Assembly: GCA_016285615.1 (NCBI GenBank)
Contig: JAEERB010000116.1
Span: 1 to 7,422 of the forward strand
Origin: Bacteroidales bacterium
Lineage (GTDB): Bacteria; Bacteroidota; Bacteroidia; Bacteroidales; WCHB1-69
DNA length: 7,422 nucleotides
Direction: 5' to 3'
Numbering within the stretch: the stretch's first letter is position 1; the number at the start of each line of letters is the position of its first letter. Under the pieces are notes generated by a model. That model saw only the letters and a list, made by a program, of their open reading frames with translations, was not told the DNA's origin and ran no database searches. Both the position numbers and the translations under genes were made by a program. Positions 1 to 6,218 of the stretch are shown here, piece after piece.

Positions 1-516
1 ACGGAGAAAGATATTTCGGCTAACGGCTATGGCAAGTATGCTATGACAAGTTCTTTTAGACAAGGTACGCAGGAGTTGCATGTGGACCACACCGACTCAA
101 CCAACAGTTGGCATGTGACCATTGCTGGCGTCGACTCCTCGGATGCCTTTTTGGATTTGAACATTGTTACACTTTCACGTTTGATGCCACAAAGTTTGAT
201 TGACGATGATTTTACCGTAACAGGTACTGGTAAATACGAATTTTTGGAAGGAAAAATCTGGAAGGATGGCGATCTCGCCGGTTGGCAACACCATACTTGC
301 TTGTCGTTTGATATCAAGGAACCTATGCAGAATTTCTTTGCGTACGAAGGTCTCGCTTGGAATGGTGGCAAGATGGATCTGGAAGCCAGCAATGAAAATG
401 GGGATAAATTGTCTGTCAATGCTGAATTCAAAGGTCCTTATAATCTGCAAATCACCTATAAGGGTAAAGTGCAGATTTGGAATGTGAATACCGAGCAAGT
501 GACGGAAATCTTTTGA
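1..516 (+). CDS. Envelope protein of unknown function, 5'-truncated, paralogous to the lipoprotein at 1229-2146
   Basis: The frame is open from base 1, so the gene begins upstream of the window; 171 residues are visible before TGA at 514-516. I do not recognise the family. The segment aligns by eye with the C-terminal half of the lipoprotein two genes downstream. Shared signatures in order are SSFR (residues 17-20 here), ELHVD (25-29), a G-x-G-x-Y segment, a PM motif after a beta-like stretch, W-x-GG-x-MDLEA (ending at 129), a V-x-AE motif, ITYKG (151-155) and Q-x-WNV ending at 162. The alternating hydrophobic and polar pattern suggests an all-beta domain. By analogy with its paralogue the missing N-terminus probably carries a lipoprotein signal peptide; this is inference. 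The next gene starts 11 bp downstream, so the two are probably co-transcribed. The ATG at 43 is internal to the open frame and is not needed as a start. Confidence 0.8.
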   Translation, partial: TEKDISANGYGKYAMTSSFRQGTQELHVDHTDSTNSWHVTIAGVDSSDAFLDLNIVTLSRLMPQSLIDDDFTVTGTGKYEFLEGKIWKDGDLAGWQHHTCLSFDIKEPMQNFFAYEGLAWNGGKMDLEASNENGDKLSVNAEFKGPYNLQITYKGKVQIWNVNTEQVTEIF

Positions 517-527
517 TTTTGAATGTT

Positions 528-1232
528 ATGAATTGCCGAATGCGCACTATAGGGGTATTGGGCGCTCTGCTCTTATTTGTGGAAATTGTAGGAGCACAAA
601 CCCTTGATTCATCGCAAGTTTCGGCTATTGACAAGAACTTTTGGAAAACGTCCTTGCCCCGGCACGAATTGCAGTGGGGTGTGGGTTGCCCTCTCTTGGA
701 GGAATTTATCATCTATGGGATGGGTTCAGATGATTTTTCTGGTGATTTTGACCGCCCCCATAACTGGTTTGATAAGGAAGTTTATAGAGGGGAAAAAGGC
801 ACTACTTTGTTTAACTGGTCGTTTTCCTACTTGTATCGAGTATGTAAGTTTTTGTGGGTAGGTGCTGATGTTACTTACATAGGCTTTTATGATGTGTATT
901 ACGATAAGTTTACTCATCAAAAGGCTTATATAAATAGTGATCAGCTGCTTACTTTTATGCCCAAAATAAGATTTTCCTATCTTAACAGAAAGTACGTTAC
1001 TTTGTATTCAGGAATTTCCTGTGGCATCGGCTGGGTAATCCATTCTGAAAAAAAAGAAATGAATGTTGTGACCAATTGGGCCTTCCAGGCGACGGCCTTC
1101 GGTGTGAAGGCGGGCACGTCCTGGTTCGGGTTCGCGGAAGTGGGCCTGGGGTATAAAGGTTTTGGCGTTATTGGTCTGGGCTACCATTTTAACAGACAGA
1201 ATAGACAACTTTATAAACGTAATTCCCTATGA
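528..1232 (+). CDS. Probable outer-membrane beta-barrel protein
   Basis: A 234-residue protein. The first ~23 residues form a signal peptide (charged start, hydrophobic run GVLGALLLFVEIVG, probable cleavage near A23/Q24). The mature part alternates aromatic/hydrophobic and polar residues with glycines and charged turns. A RHELQWG segment (45-51), a YVTLYSGISCGIG segment (156-168) and a C-terminal glycine/aromatic run ending GLGYHF (216-221) resemble small Bacteroidetes outer-membrane barrels; no function beyond membrane location can be read. I chose ATG 528 because it leaves a compact signal peptide and lies 11 bp after the previous stop; ATG 540 (MRTIG) is a close alternative. The frame is open back to ATG 477, but that start would overlap the previous gene and put a polar extension before the signal peptide. 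The stop overlaps the next start as ATGA (1229-1232), suggesting translational coupling. Codons 184-208 are much richer in GC than the rest. Confidence 0.75.
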   Translation: MNCRMRTIGVLGALLLFVEIVGAQTLDSSQVSAIDKNFWKTSLPRHELQWGVGCPLLEEFIIYGMGSDDFSGDFDRPHNWFDKEVYRGEKGTTLFNWSFSYLYRVCKFLWVGADVTYIGFYDVYYDKFTHQKAYINSDQLLTFMPKIRFSYLNRKYVTLYSGISCGIGWVIHSEKKEMNVVTNWAFQATAFGVKAGTSWFGFAEVGLGYKGFGVIGLGYHFNRQNRQLYKRNSL

Positions 1233-2146
1233 AAAAAATCAAGTTGGTGTTGTCGTTTTTCTGTTTGCTCTGCGTGCTTGCGGGGTGCTGGCGGCAAGAA
1301 GACACCGTCCCCGATACACAACGAGGGTATAACATTTACAGGGCTTGTCAAACGTGGTCTATCTTCTATATTACTAACAAAGTTGATCTGATGATGAAGT
1401 TCAATAGTTGGTATGTGGCTAATAATCAGGAGAGAAATAAAATCAAAAACAAGTGGTTCCGCCAATATGATATTATCGAAAAAGAACCGGGCTTGTTTAG
1501 CTTTTACGATGTGATGAATAGGAATGAATATGTTTTTTCTATCAACACACAAGGAAAAAACTTGACAGATGAGGATTCTCATTGGACATTTAAGTGGTAT
1601 TCGGGTAACGCTACGCCTGAAAATCAGGCGATAGGATATTGGTGGGATAAGGATATGATAATTTGCAGTTCCTTCAGAGGTTGTGGCTGGGTTGAACTGC
1701 ATGTGGACAGAGAAGTGTCGGATGTGCCCTCAGAACTCCGCTGGCGGGTGTCTATGGCTGAAAAAGATTCGCTGCACTCGTTTATTGATTGGCGGCTGGA
1801 TTTGCAATCGGCTGAGATGCCGCAGACTCTGTTCGAAGGCGATTTTTATATTTCAGGTTCAGGATGTTACAAGTATGTTGAAAATTACAATAGTGCATGG
1901 CATGTAGATTGTGAAACCGAAACCTACCTAAAATATGAAATTCGGAGTCCTATGTGTTGGTATGCTTCTATAGGTAATGTTGACGACTTATGCTGGTATG
2001 GTGGCTCCATGGATTTGGAAGCTTTTGATTTACAAGGGAATGCTCTGCCCGTAAAGGCAGAATATGTTAAACCGAAGAACGTGAAAATCACTTATAAAGG
2101 TGTAAGCCAAGTGTGGAATGTGCAGTCCGGACGGGTGGTGGAATAG
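1229..2146 (+). CDS. Lipoprotein of unknown function, paralogous at its C-terminus to the protein at 1-516
   Basis: A 305-residue protein with a lipoprotein signal peptide: MKK start, hydrophobic core, and lipobox LAGC with the lipidated cysteine at residue 20. It is probably anchored to the outer membrane. Residues ~30-145 are rich in Trp, Tyr and Asn and match nothing I know. Residues ~147-298 parallel the truncated protein at 1-516, with SSFR (147-150), ELHVD (156-160), GG-x-MDLEA (258-265), ITYKG (287-291) and WNV (296-298). The gene starts inside the stop of the barrel gene (ATGA), so lipoprotein and barrel are probably made together and may act together. It ends in TAG followed directly by in-frame TAA. 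Base composition is low in GC. The function is unknown; a surface or periplasmic beta-rich binding module is one guess from the pattern only. Confidence 0.85.
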   Translation: MKKIKLVLSFFCLLCVLAGCWRQEDTVPDTQRGYNIYRACQTWSIFYITNKVDLMMKFNSWYVANNQERNKIKNKWFRQYDIIEKEPGLFSFYDVMNRNEYVFSINTQGKNLTDEDSHWTFKWYSGNATPENQAIGYWWDKDMIICSSFRGCGWVELHVDREVSDVPSELRWRVSMAEKDSLHSFIDWRLDLQSAEMPQTLFEGDFYISGSGCYKYVENYNSAWHVDCETETYLKYEIRSPMCWYASIGNVDDLCWYGGSMDLEAFDLQGNALPVKAEYVKPKNVKITYKGVSQVWNVQSGRVVE

Positions 2147-2156
2147 TAATGAATCG

Positions 2157-2164
2157 TATATTTG
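2157..2164 (+). promoter_or_regulatory. Possible Bacteroidetes -7 promoter box for the small secreted protein
   Basis: TATATTTG matches the Bacteroidetes -7 consensus TAnnTTTG and lies 20 bp before the ATG at 2185, in the 38-bp gap between the lipoprotein and the last gene of the cluster. No TTTG-like -33 element is visible at the expected spacing, so it may be weak or a chance match in AT-rich sequence. Confidence 0.3.
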
Positions 2165-2184
2165 TTCCCGCTTGAATAAAATAG

Positions 2185-2781
2185 ATGAAAAAAATAGTTT
2201 TATCTCTTTATATATTTTTGATTATCAATTGTTTGTGTGCTCAGACAATGAGTAATCCACCTGTGTTTCAACGGCCATCGTATTCTGCTATAAACGATCG
2301 AAGAATCTCTCTTGATACTACATTTGTTCAAACACTTGAATCGATTGATGCTTCTTGTCTCAATAATGCGGTTCTGTTGAATTTTTGCACTTCAAACCAT
2401 GATTTTTTTGAGATAAGTTCTGTCGATAATAGTCACAAATGGCTCGTCAATTCTGATGGCAGTGTGATTGCCACCGGCGCAAAGTTGCTCTATTACGACA
2501 GGGTGATTGTAGCAGAGCATCACGCAGGCGATTTGAAATGGTTTGAAGTTGTGAATTATAAAGGTGAGAGATTCTATGATGATGCTAATCATCAAAACAA
2601 TGGTGAATATTGCTTTGATGATGTGAGATATATTACTGGCAGCAAAGGGCCTTATTTGGTGCTTAGTCCGTGCCACAGCTCGCGTTATATGCTGGTTACC
2701 CCTCATCTCCGTCGTGTTGGCACTTGGTACGAAACTGTGAGCGATGCGCAAGCGGAATGGGAGCGCGAAGAGGGTCGATAA
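2185..2781 (+). CDS. Small secreted protein of unknown function
   Basis: A 198-residue protein with a signal peptide (MKK start, hydrophobic core VLSLYIFLII, probable cleavage near A19/Q20). The cysteines in the signal region (16 and 18) do not sit in a proper lipobox, so I read it as periplasmic or secreted, not lipidated. The mature chain has four cysteines (58, 68, 143, 163), enough for two disulfides. The middle (~80-130) has repeated short hydrophobic strands broken by Asp, Asn and Gly, with KWLVNSDGS and WFEVVNYKGERFYDD segments that look like beta hairpins. The C-terminus is charged (EWEREEGR). I do not recognise the family. It is the last gene of the envelope cluster and is followed at once by a strong terminator. 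A possible promoter box lies 20 bp upstream, so it may be transcribed separately as well as by read-through. Confidence 0.8.
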   Translation: MKKIVLSLYIFLIINCLCAQTMSNPPVFQRPSYSAINDRRISLDTTFVQTLESIDASCLNNAVLLNFCTSNHDFFEISSVDNSHKWLVNSDGSVIATGAKLLYYDRVIVAEHHAGDLKWFEVVNYKGERFYDDANHQNNGEYCFDDVRYITGSKGPYLVLSPCHSSRYMLVTPHLRRVGTWYETVSDAQAEWEREEGR

Positions 2782-2809
2782 AAAAACGCCGCGGTATCGC
2801 GGCGTTTTT
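2782..2809. terminator. Strong bidirectional rho-independent terminator between convergent genes
   Basis: The arm CGCCGCG at 2787-2793 pairs perfectly with CGCGGCG at 2798-2804 around a GTAT loop. The flanking A5 (2782-2786) and T5 (2805-2809) extend the stem to 12 bp and supply a U-tract on either strand. It starts right after the stop of the plus-strand secreted-protein gene and ends 2 bp before the end of udk on the minus strand, so it probably ends both transcripts. Confidence 0.9.
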
Positions 2810-2811
2810 GT

Positions 2812-3438
2812 TTATTGTTGTTTTTTGCTTTCTTTGAGTGTCTGCCTAATTTTGGAGGTCAGAATGTCGATGCCCTTGTCGTTGGAGCCGCCGACGGGAA
2901 TGATGATGTCGGCGTATTTCTTCGATGGCTCGATGAAGGTTTCGTGCATCGGCTTTACGAAGGTTTCATAGTGTCGGATTGACTTGTCAAGGTCGCGGCC
3001 GCGTTCGTGCACATCGCGTTGGATAATGCGGATGATGCGGTCGTCGGCGCCAGTGTCTACGAAGACCTTGAGGTCGAGGCAGTCGGCCAGCTCTTTATCC
3101 ACAAAGATGAGGATGCCTTCTACGATGAGCACGTCTGTTGGGTGGACGGGGATGGTCTCCTCGCCGCGGCGGCAGGTGACATACGAGTAGGTGGGCATCT
3201 CTACGCTATGGCCGGCTTTCAGTTCGTTGATGTGTTTCACTAGCAGCGAGAACTCGATGGAGGAGGGGTGGTCGAAGTTGATCTTCTCCTTCTCGGCTTG
3301 TGTCAGGTCGCCGTTGTCTTTGTAGTAGGCATCCTGACTGAGTACGCTGACTTCGCCTTTAGGCAGGCTACGGATGATTTTCTTCACTACGGAGGTCTTG
3401 CCCGAGCCCGAGCCGCCTGCAATACCGATGACTAACAT
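2812..3438 (-). CDS. udk: Uridine kinase (uridine/cytidine salvage)
   Basis: A 208-residue protein, normal for bacterial uridine kinase (EC 2.7.1.48), which phosphorylates uridine or cytidine to UMP or CMP in cytoplasmic pyrimidine salvage. Visible motifs are the P-loop GGSGSGKT (8-15), D36 in QDAYYK (the usual catalytic-base position), NFDHP (54-58), the nucleoside-binding PTYSY segment (82-86), VEGIL (106-110, with E107 after a hydrophobic strand), and the RD-x-x-ERGRD lid segment (131-139). The C-terminal part with KYADIIIPVGG (174-184) is also typical. The start at 3438 sits 4 residues before the P-loop strand, as expected. It begins 12 bp after the galM stop on the same strand and so is probably co-transcribed with it. 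The shared bidirectional terminator at 2782-2809 ends it. No key residue is missing. Confidence 0.96.
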   Translation of the reverse strand: MLVIGIAGGSGSGKTSVVKKIIRSLPKGEVSVLSQDAYYKDNGDLTQAEKEKINFDHPSSIEFSLLVKHINELKAGHSVEMPTYSYVTCRRGEETIPVHPTDVLIVEGILIFVDKELADCLDLKVFVDTGADDRIIRIIQRDVHERGRDLDKSIRHYETFVKPMHETFIEPSKKYADIIIPVGGSNDKGIDILTSKIRQTLKESKKQQ

Positions 3439-3450
3439 AGGCCTATGGTT

Positions 3451-4599
3451 TTATTTCTTGACTTCAAATTTGTAAATGGTTGTCTGTGTGTAGGTTTCGC
3501 CCGGGTTAAGGATGGGTGAGGGGAAGTTGGGGTGGTTGATGGCATCGGGGAAGTTCTGTGCTTCGAGTGCAATACCGCCACAACGGTAGTTGTTCACGTC
3601 GCCACGTTTGCCCGTCTCGTCGCCCTTGAAGAAGTTGCCGCTGTAGAACTGCAGGCCGGGTTGGTCGGTGATGATGTGCATTACGATGCCCGTCGTCGGC
3701 TCGTAAACGGTGGCGCTGATGCCTTCGGCATTGGGTTTCAATACCCAGTTGTGGTCGTAGCCGCCAGCCATCTTCATCGATTCGAAATCAGCTTCGATAC
3801 GGTCGCCAATGGCAGTGGGGGTGCGGAAATCCAGCGGGGTGCCTTCAACGGCCATCAGTTCGCCGGTAGGAGTAATGAGCGTGTCAACTTGCGTTACTGA
3901 GTCGGCGTAGATGGTCATGATGTGGGTGTTGGTTGAGCGGGCGCTGGTGCCGTGAAGGTTGAAGTAGCAGTGGCTGGTGGGGTTGACAATGGTGGGTGCG
4001 TCGGTGGTGCCGCTGTATTCAATCTTGAACTCGTTATCGTCTGTGAGCGAGTAGGTTACTGCTAAAGTGAAGTTGCCGGGATAGCCGCCGTCACCATCGG
4101 GTGAGAGCAGTGTCATGGTTACCGAGTTGCTGTCTTTCTGTTCGGCAGTCCATACTTTGGTATAGAAGCCGTGAGGTCCGCCATGCAGCGTATAGCCAGG
4201 AGCGGTGAGTTCGAGTTGGTACTCTTTGCCGTTAAGGGTGAATTGGCCATTGCGGATGCGGTTGCCAACACGACCTACGATGGGACCGCAGAAGTGGTCG
4301 TTGGTCTTTTCATAGTCGGCGATGGTCGGGTAGCCCCAAACCACATCTTGGAAGCCGCCGTCCTTGTCGGGAGCCCACAAGGCAACAACGCGAGCACCGA
4401 AATTGGTGATCTGAGCCACCATGCCGTTGGCATTCTTGATGGTGTAAAGAGCAACGGGCAGGCTGTCGATAGTTGTCTCGAAATCAGCGGGATTGAGCAA
4501 TTCCACTTGCTGCGCCATGGGCTCGTTTTGTTCTTTTTTGTTTTTGCAGGCCGCAAATATCAAAGCGGCAGCACATAAGAGCAATAAGATCTTTTTCAT
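3451..4599 (-). CDS. galM: Aldose 1-epimerase (galactose mutarotase), lipoprotein form
   Basis: A 382-residue galactose mutarotase-family protein (EC 5.1.3.3), which interconverts alpha and beta anomers of galactose or glucose. Seen motifs are LHGG (138-141), NPTSHCYFNL with the catalytic-acid position H210, GYDHN with D282, LQFYSGNF (316-323), and GGIALEAQNFPDA with the catalytic-base position E346. It differs from cytoplasmic GalM by an N-terminal lipoprotein signal (MKKILLLLCA..., lipobox FAAC, Cys18) and a short polar linker. It should therefore be a membrane-anchored periplasmic or surface protein acting on sugars as they enter, a form I believe is usual in Bacteroidetes. It is 12 bp upstream of udk. 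Its 5' gap of 115 bp is largely heptanucleotide repeats and shows no clear TAnnTTTG box, so transcription may come from pdxJ or from within the repeats. Confidence 0.95.
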   Translation of the reverse strand: MKKILLLLCAAALIFAACKNKKEQNEPMAQQVELLNPADFETTIDSLPVALYTIKNANGMVAQITNFGARVVALWAPDKDGGFQDVVWGYPTIADYEKTNDHFCGPIVGRVGNRIRNGQFTLNGKEYQLELTAPGYTLHGGPHGFYTKVWTAEQKDSNSVTMTLLSPDGDGGYPGNFTLAVTYSLTDDNEFKIEYSGTTDAPTIVNPTSHCYFNLHGTSARSTNTHIMTIYADSVTQVDTLITPTGELMAVEGTPLDFRTPTAIGDRIEADFESMKMAGGYDHNWVLKPNAEGISATVYEPTTGIVMHIITDQPGLQFYSGNFFKGDETGKRGDVNNYRCGGIALEAQNFPDAINHPNFPSPILNPGETYTQTTIYKFEVKK

Positions 4600-4603
4600 A
4601 ATG

Positions 4604-4652
4604 TACAGTTTATAATTTACAATTAATAATTGATAATTGATAATTGATAATC
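4604..4652 (-). repeat. AT-rich heptanucleotide tandem array upstream of galM
   Basis: Read on the minus strand this is seven consecutive 7-bp units: GATTATC, AATTATC, AATTATC, AATTATT, AATTGTA, AATTATA, AACTGTA, then CATT and the galM ATG. Two units are identical and the rest drift by one to three bases while keeping exact 7-bp phase. The same type of array, in the same orientation to its gene, lies before the lipoprotein gene at 6299. Its role is unknown; it lies where the galM 5' untranslated region or promoter should be. Confidence 0.85.
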
Positions 4653-4668
4653 AGTATTTTAGTTGTTT

Positions 4669-4682
4669 TGTTCTTTGTTCTT
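4669..4682 (-). repeat. Two-copy heptanucleotide repeat (AAGAACA) in the pdxJ-galM gap
   Basis: On the minus strand AAGAACA occurs twice in direct succession, between the ACTGAAA array and the AATTATC array. Two copies alone would be unremarkable; it is listed because it shares the 7-bp period of both neighbours. Confidence 0.5.
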
Positions 4683-4686
4683 AATT

Positions 4687-4714
4687 TTTCAGTTTTCAGT
4701 TTTCACCTTTCAGT
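4687..4714 (-). repeat. ACTGAAA heptanucleotide tandem array just after the pdxJ stop
   Basis: On the minus strand there are four units, ACTGAAA, GGTGAAA, ACTGAAA, ACTGAAA, beginning at the base right after the pdxJ TAA (4717-4715). The same unit recurs at the 3' end of tetR (6200-6224). There is no hairpin here, so it is not an intrinsic terminator. Confidence 0.85.
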
Positions 4715-5431
4715 TTATAACAGTTCCTCCAAATATCTTTTTATCGTGGTCGAAAGTCCGAGGTAGAGTGCATCGCAAATCAGGGCGTGGCCGATGGAAA
4801 CTTCGAGCAAGTCGGGGATGTTGCGGGCGAAGTAGCGCAGGTTGACCAGTGACAGGTCGTGGCCCGCGTTCACCCCAAGTCCGCACTCTTTGGCTGCCTC
4901 AGCCGCAGCAATGTAGGGGGCGATGGCTTCCGCGCGGTTCTGCAGGAAATGCGAGGCGTAGCCCTCGGTATAAAGTTCAACGCGGTCGGTGCCGCAATCC
5001 AAGGCGTGGCGCACCATTTCGGGCACAGGGTCCACAAAGATGGAGGTGCGGATACCGCGACTTTTGAAGATGGCAATTACTTTTTGCAGGAAGTCGGCAT
5101 GGCGTACTGTGTCCCAGCCGGCGTTGGAAGTGAGTGCGTCGGGCGGGTCGGGCACCAGCGTCACTTGTGTGGGCTGTACATCCAGCACAAGATTGATAAA
5201 GTCGGGCGAAGGAAAGCCTTCGATGTTGAACTCGGTGGTAACAATCTTCTTTAAGTCGTACACATCCTGATAGCGTATGTGGCGGCCGTCGGGGCGGGGA
5301 TGTACCGTGATTCCTTCGGCACCGTAAGCCTCGCAGTCGCGTGCCACTTGGAGCAAGTCGGGCATATTGCCGCCCCGCGCATTTCGTAAAGTGGCTATCT
5401 TATTGATGTTAACACTTAAACGAGTCTTCAT
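4715..5431 (-). CDS. pdxJ: Pyridoxine 5'-phosphate synthase
   Basis: A 238-residue PdxJ (EC 2.6.99.2), which condenses 1-deoxy-D-xylulose 5-phosphate with 3-amino-2-oxopropyl phosphate in the DXP-dependent vitamin B6 pathway. Visible landmarks are [15 protein letters not shown] (7-21), [12 protein letters not shown] (41-52, with H44), E71 in [14 protein letters not shown] (151-159, with E152), NAGHDLSL (188-195, with H191) and the phosphate-binding SIGHALI (212-218). The NINK start, where E. coli has NIDH, and the HPRPD loop are the Bacteroidetes form as I recall it. I chose ATG 5431 ([10 protein letters not shown]) over an upstream ATG at 5455, because family members begin a few residues before SVNIN and a promoter-like box at 5453-5460 overlaps the longer start. 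It is divergent from tetR. The following galM is 115 bp away, so co-transcription is possible but unproven. Confidence 0.96.
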   Translation of the reverse strand: MKTRLSVNINKIATLRNARGGNMPDLLQVARDCEAYGAEGITVHPRPDGRHIRYQDVYDLKKIVTTEFNIEGFPSPDFINLVLDVQPTQVTLVPDPPDALTSNAGWDTVRHADFLQKVIAIFKSRGIRTSIFVDPVPEMVRHALDCGTDRVELYTEGYASHFLQNRAEAIAPYIAAAEAAKECGLGVNAGHDLSLVNLRYFARNIPDLLEVSIGHALICDALYLGLSTTIKRYLEELL

Positions 5432-5452
5432 TATTTTGGATGAATTAACTTG

Positions 5453-5460
5453 CAAATATA
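5453..5460 (-). promoter_or_regulatory. Probable Bacteroidetes -7 promoter box for pdxJ
   Basis: On the minus strand TATATTTG matches TAnnTTTG and lies 21 bp before the pdxJ ATG at 5431, followed by a CA. No good TTTG -33 element is seen at the usual spacing. It supports the shorter pdxJ start. Confidence 0.45.
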
Positions 5461-5549
5461 CAAAAAAGTGATTTGTATTAATGATTATCAGAATATGCCT
5501 TTTTTATCTTCTTGAAAACTTTTTTCTCTTGTGTAATTCAAAAAAATAT

Positions 5550-5557
5550 TATTTTTG
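5550..5557 (+). promoter_or_regulatory. Probable Bacteroidetes -7 promoter box for tetR
   Basis: TATTTTTG matches TAnnTTTG exactly, 28 bp before the tetR ATG at 5586. A TTG at 5529-5531, 18 bp upstream, is near the expected -33 position (consensus spacing is a little longer). The last bases of the box form part of the left arm of the inverted repeat at 5552-5585. Confidence 0.55.
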
Positions 5558-5585
5558 CACACTTTATTCTAAAATAGTGCAAAAA
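5552..5585. promoter_or_regulatory. Candidate TetR operator: 9-bp inverted repeat between tetR promoter and start codon
   Basis: The perfect arms TTTTTGCAC (5552-5560) and GTGCAAAAA (5577-5585) are separated by 16 bp, which itself holds a symmetric TTT/AAA pair (5563-5565 and 5572-5574). The left arm overlaps the -7 box and the right arm ends at the base before the tetR ATG, so a bound dimer would block the promoter and probable transcription start. TetR-family regulators usually bind such palindromes near their own gene. That this TetR binds here is inference; as RNA it could also form a weak hairpin. Confidence 0.5.
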
Positions 5586-6218
5586 ATGAACGAAAAGATT
5601 GCCCAAACCAAGAAGCAGTTGATGGAAGCCTCTAAGGCATTGTTCGTTAAGTTCGGCTTCGATAAGATTTCGATGGACGACATTGCCGAGGCGGCACACA
5701 AGGCCAAGCGCTCGATTTACAATCATTTTTCCAACAAAGAGGACCTCTACTCTTCGATGATGGAGCACGAGTTTGACTTGTTGCATGAGAATTTGGCGAT
5801 GGTGTTTGCCCCTTCGTTGTCGGCACCACTATCGCAACTGCAGGAGTATCTGCTCAAGCGCTTCGAATTGATTAAGCAGTCGGGCATCTGGAAGCTGGTG
5901 GCCACGGAATACGCACAGTCGCACTGGTCGCGCTTTAGCAATGTGCATCAGCGCTTTATGCAGTTCGAGCAGTGGGAACACGACCAGTTTGTTGCCGTCT
6001 GGAAATCCATGGCCGCTAATCCCGATGTTGTCCTGGTGAACCAGTATGCCACAGCGTTCGCCGATATGCTCCAGATGGTGCTTAAAGGCTTGGATTATAC
6101 GATGTTTGTGCAAGACAACTACGATAAATATAAGGATACTTACGCTTTCCTTATTACCATGATTATCAATAATATGAAGAACGAAAATGGAACTTTGAAA
6201 CTGAAAACTGAAAAGTGA
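5586..6218 (+). CDS. TetR/AcrR-family transcriptional regulator, probable efflux repressor
   Basis: A 210-residue regulator of usual TetR length. The N-terminal DNA-binding domain is clear: a first helix (~5-22, TKKQLMEASKALFVKFGF), then ISMDDIAEAAHKAKRSIYNHF (28-48) as helix-turn-helix with the family's Y-x-HF recognition end, then NKEDLY (50-55). The rest is a helical ligand-binding and dimer domain with no signature for a particular ligand. I chose ATG 5586 because the HTH domain begins ~5 residues later; the frame is open back to ATG 5481, but that would translate the AT-rich promoter. The last residues (LKLKTEK) are encoded by an ACTGAAA heptad array, so this tail is probably a recent, non-essential addition. 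It precedes a lipoprotein and an RND adaptor gene on the same strand, the common layout of a local efflux repressor. A palindrome at 5552-5585 may be its own operator. Confidence 0.93.
   Translation: MNEKIAQTKKQLMEASKALFVKFGFDKISMDDIAEAAHKAKRSIYNHFSNKEDLYSSMMEHEFDLLHENLAMVFAPSLSAPLSQLQEYLLKRFELIKQSGIWKLVATEYAQSHWSRFSNVHQRFMQFEQWEHDQFVAVWKSMAANPDVVLVNQYATAFADMLQMVLKGLDYTMFVQDNYDKYKDTYAFLITMIINNMKNENGTLKLKTEK

Noticed and set aside
477..527. Earlier start for the barrel protein at ATG 477
   Set aside because: It overlaps the upstream coding region and places 17 mostly unrelated residues before a good signal peptide.
1211..1702. 163-codon open frame on the minus strand
   Set aside because: It lies antisense to the lipoprotein gene at 1229-2146, which has a signal peptide, a lipobox and a paralogue. 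The minus-strand product has no signal, motif or domain.
2744..2971. Plus-strand open frame crossing the terminator at the convergent gene ends
   Set aside because: It runs through a strong hairpin and antisense to udk, with no protein features of its own.
4171..4578. Long open frames opposite galM and pdxJ, for example 135 codons here and 131 codons at 4859-5254
   Set aside because: They are shadows of the GC-rich codon pattern of galM and pdxJ, which are unmistakable on the other strand.
4604..4652. CRISPR array or replication iterons
   Set aside because: The units are only 7 bp, contiguous without spacers and drifting in sequence; no cas or rep gene is near.
5481..5585. N-terminal extension of TetR from ATG 5481
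   Set aside because: It would translate the AT-rich promoter region and add 35 residues before a normal TetR N-terminus; ATG 5586 fits the family and the promoter box.
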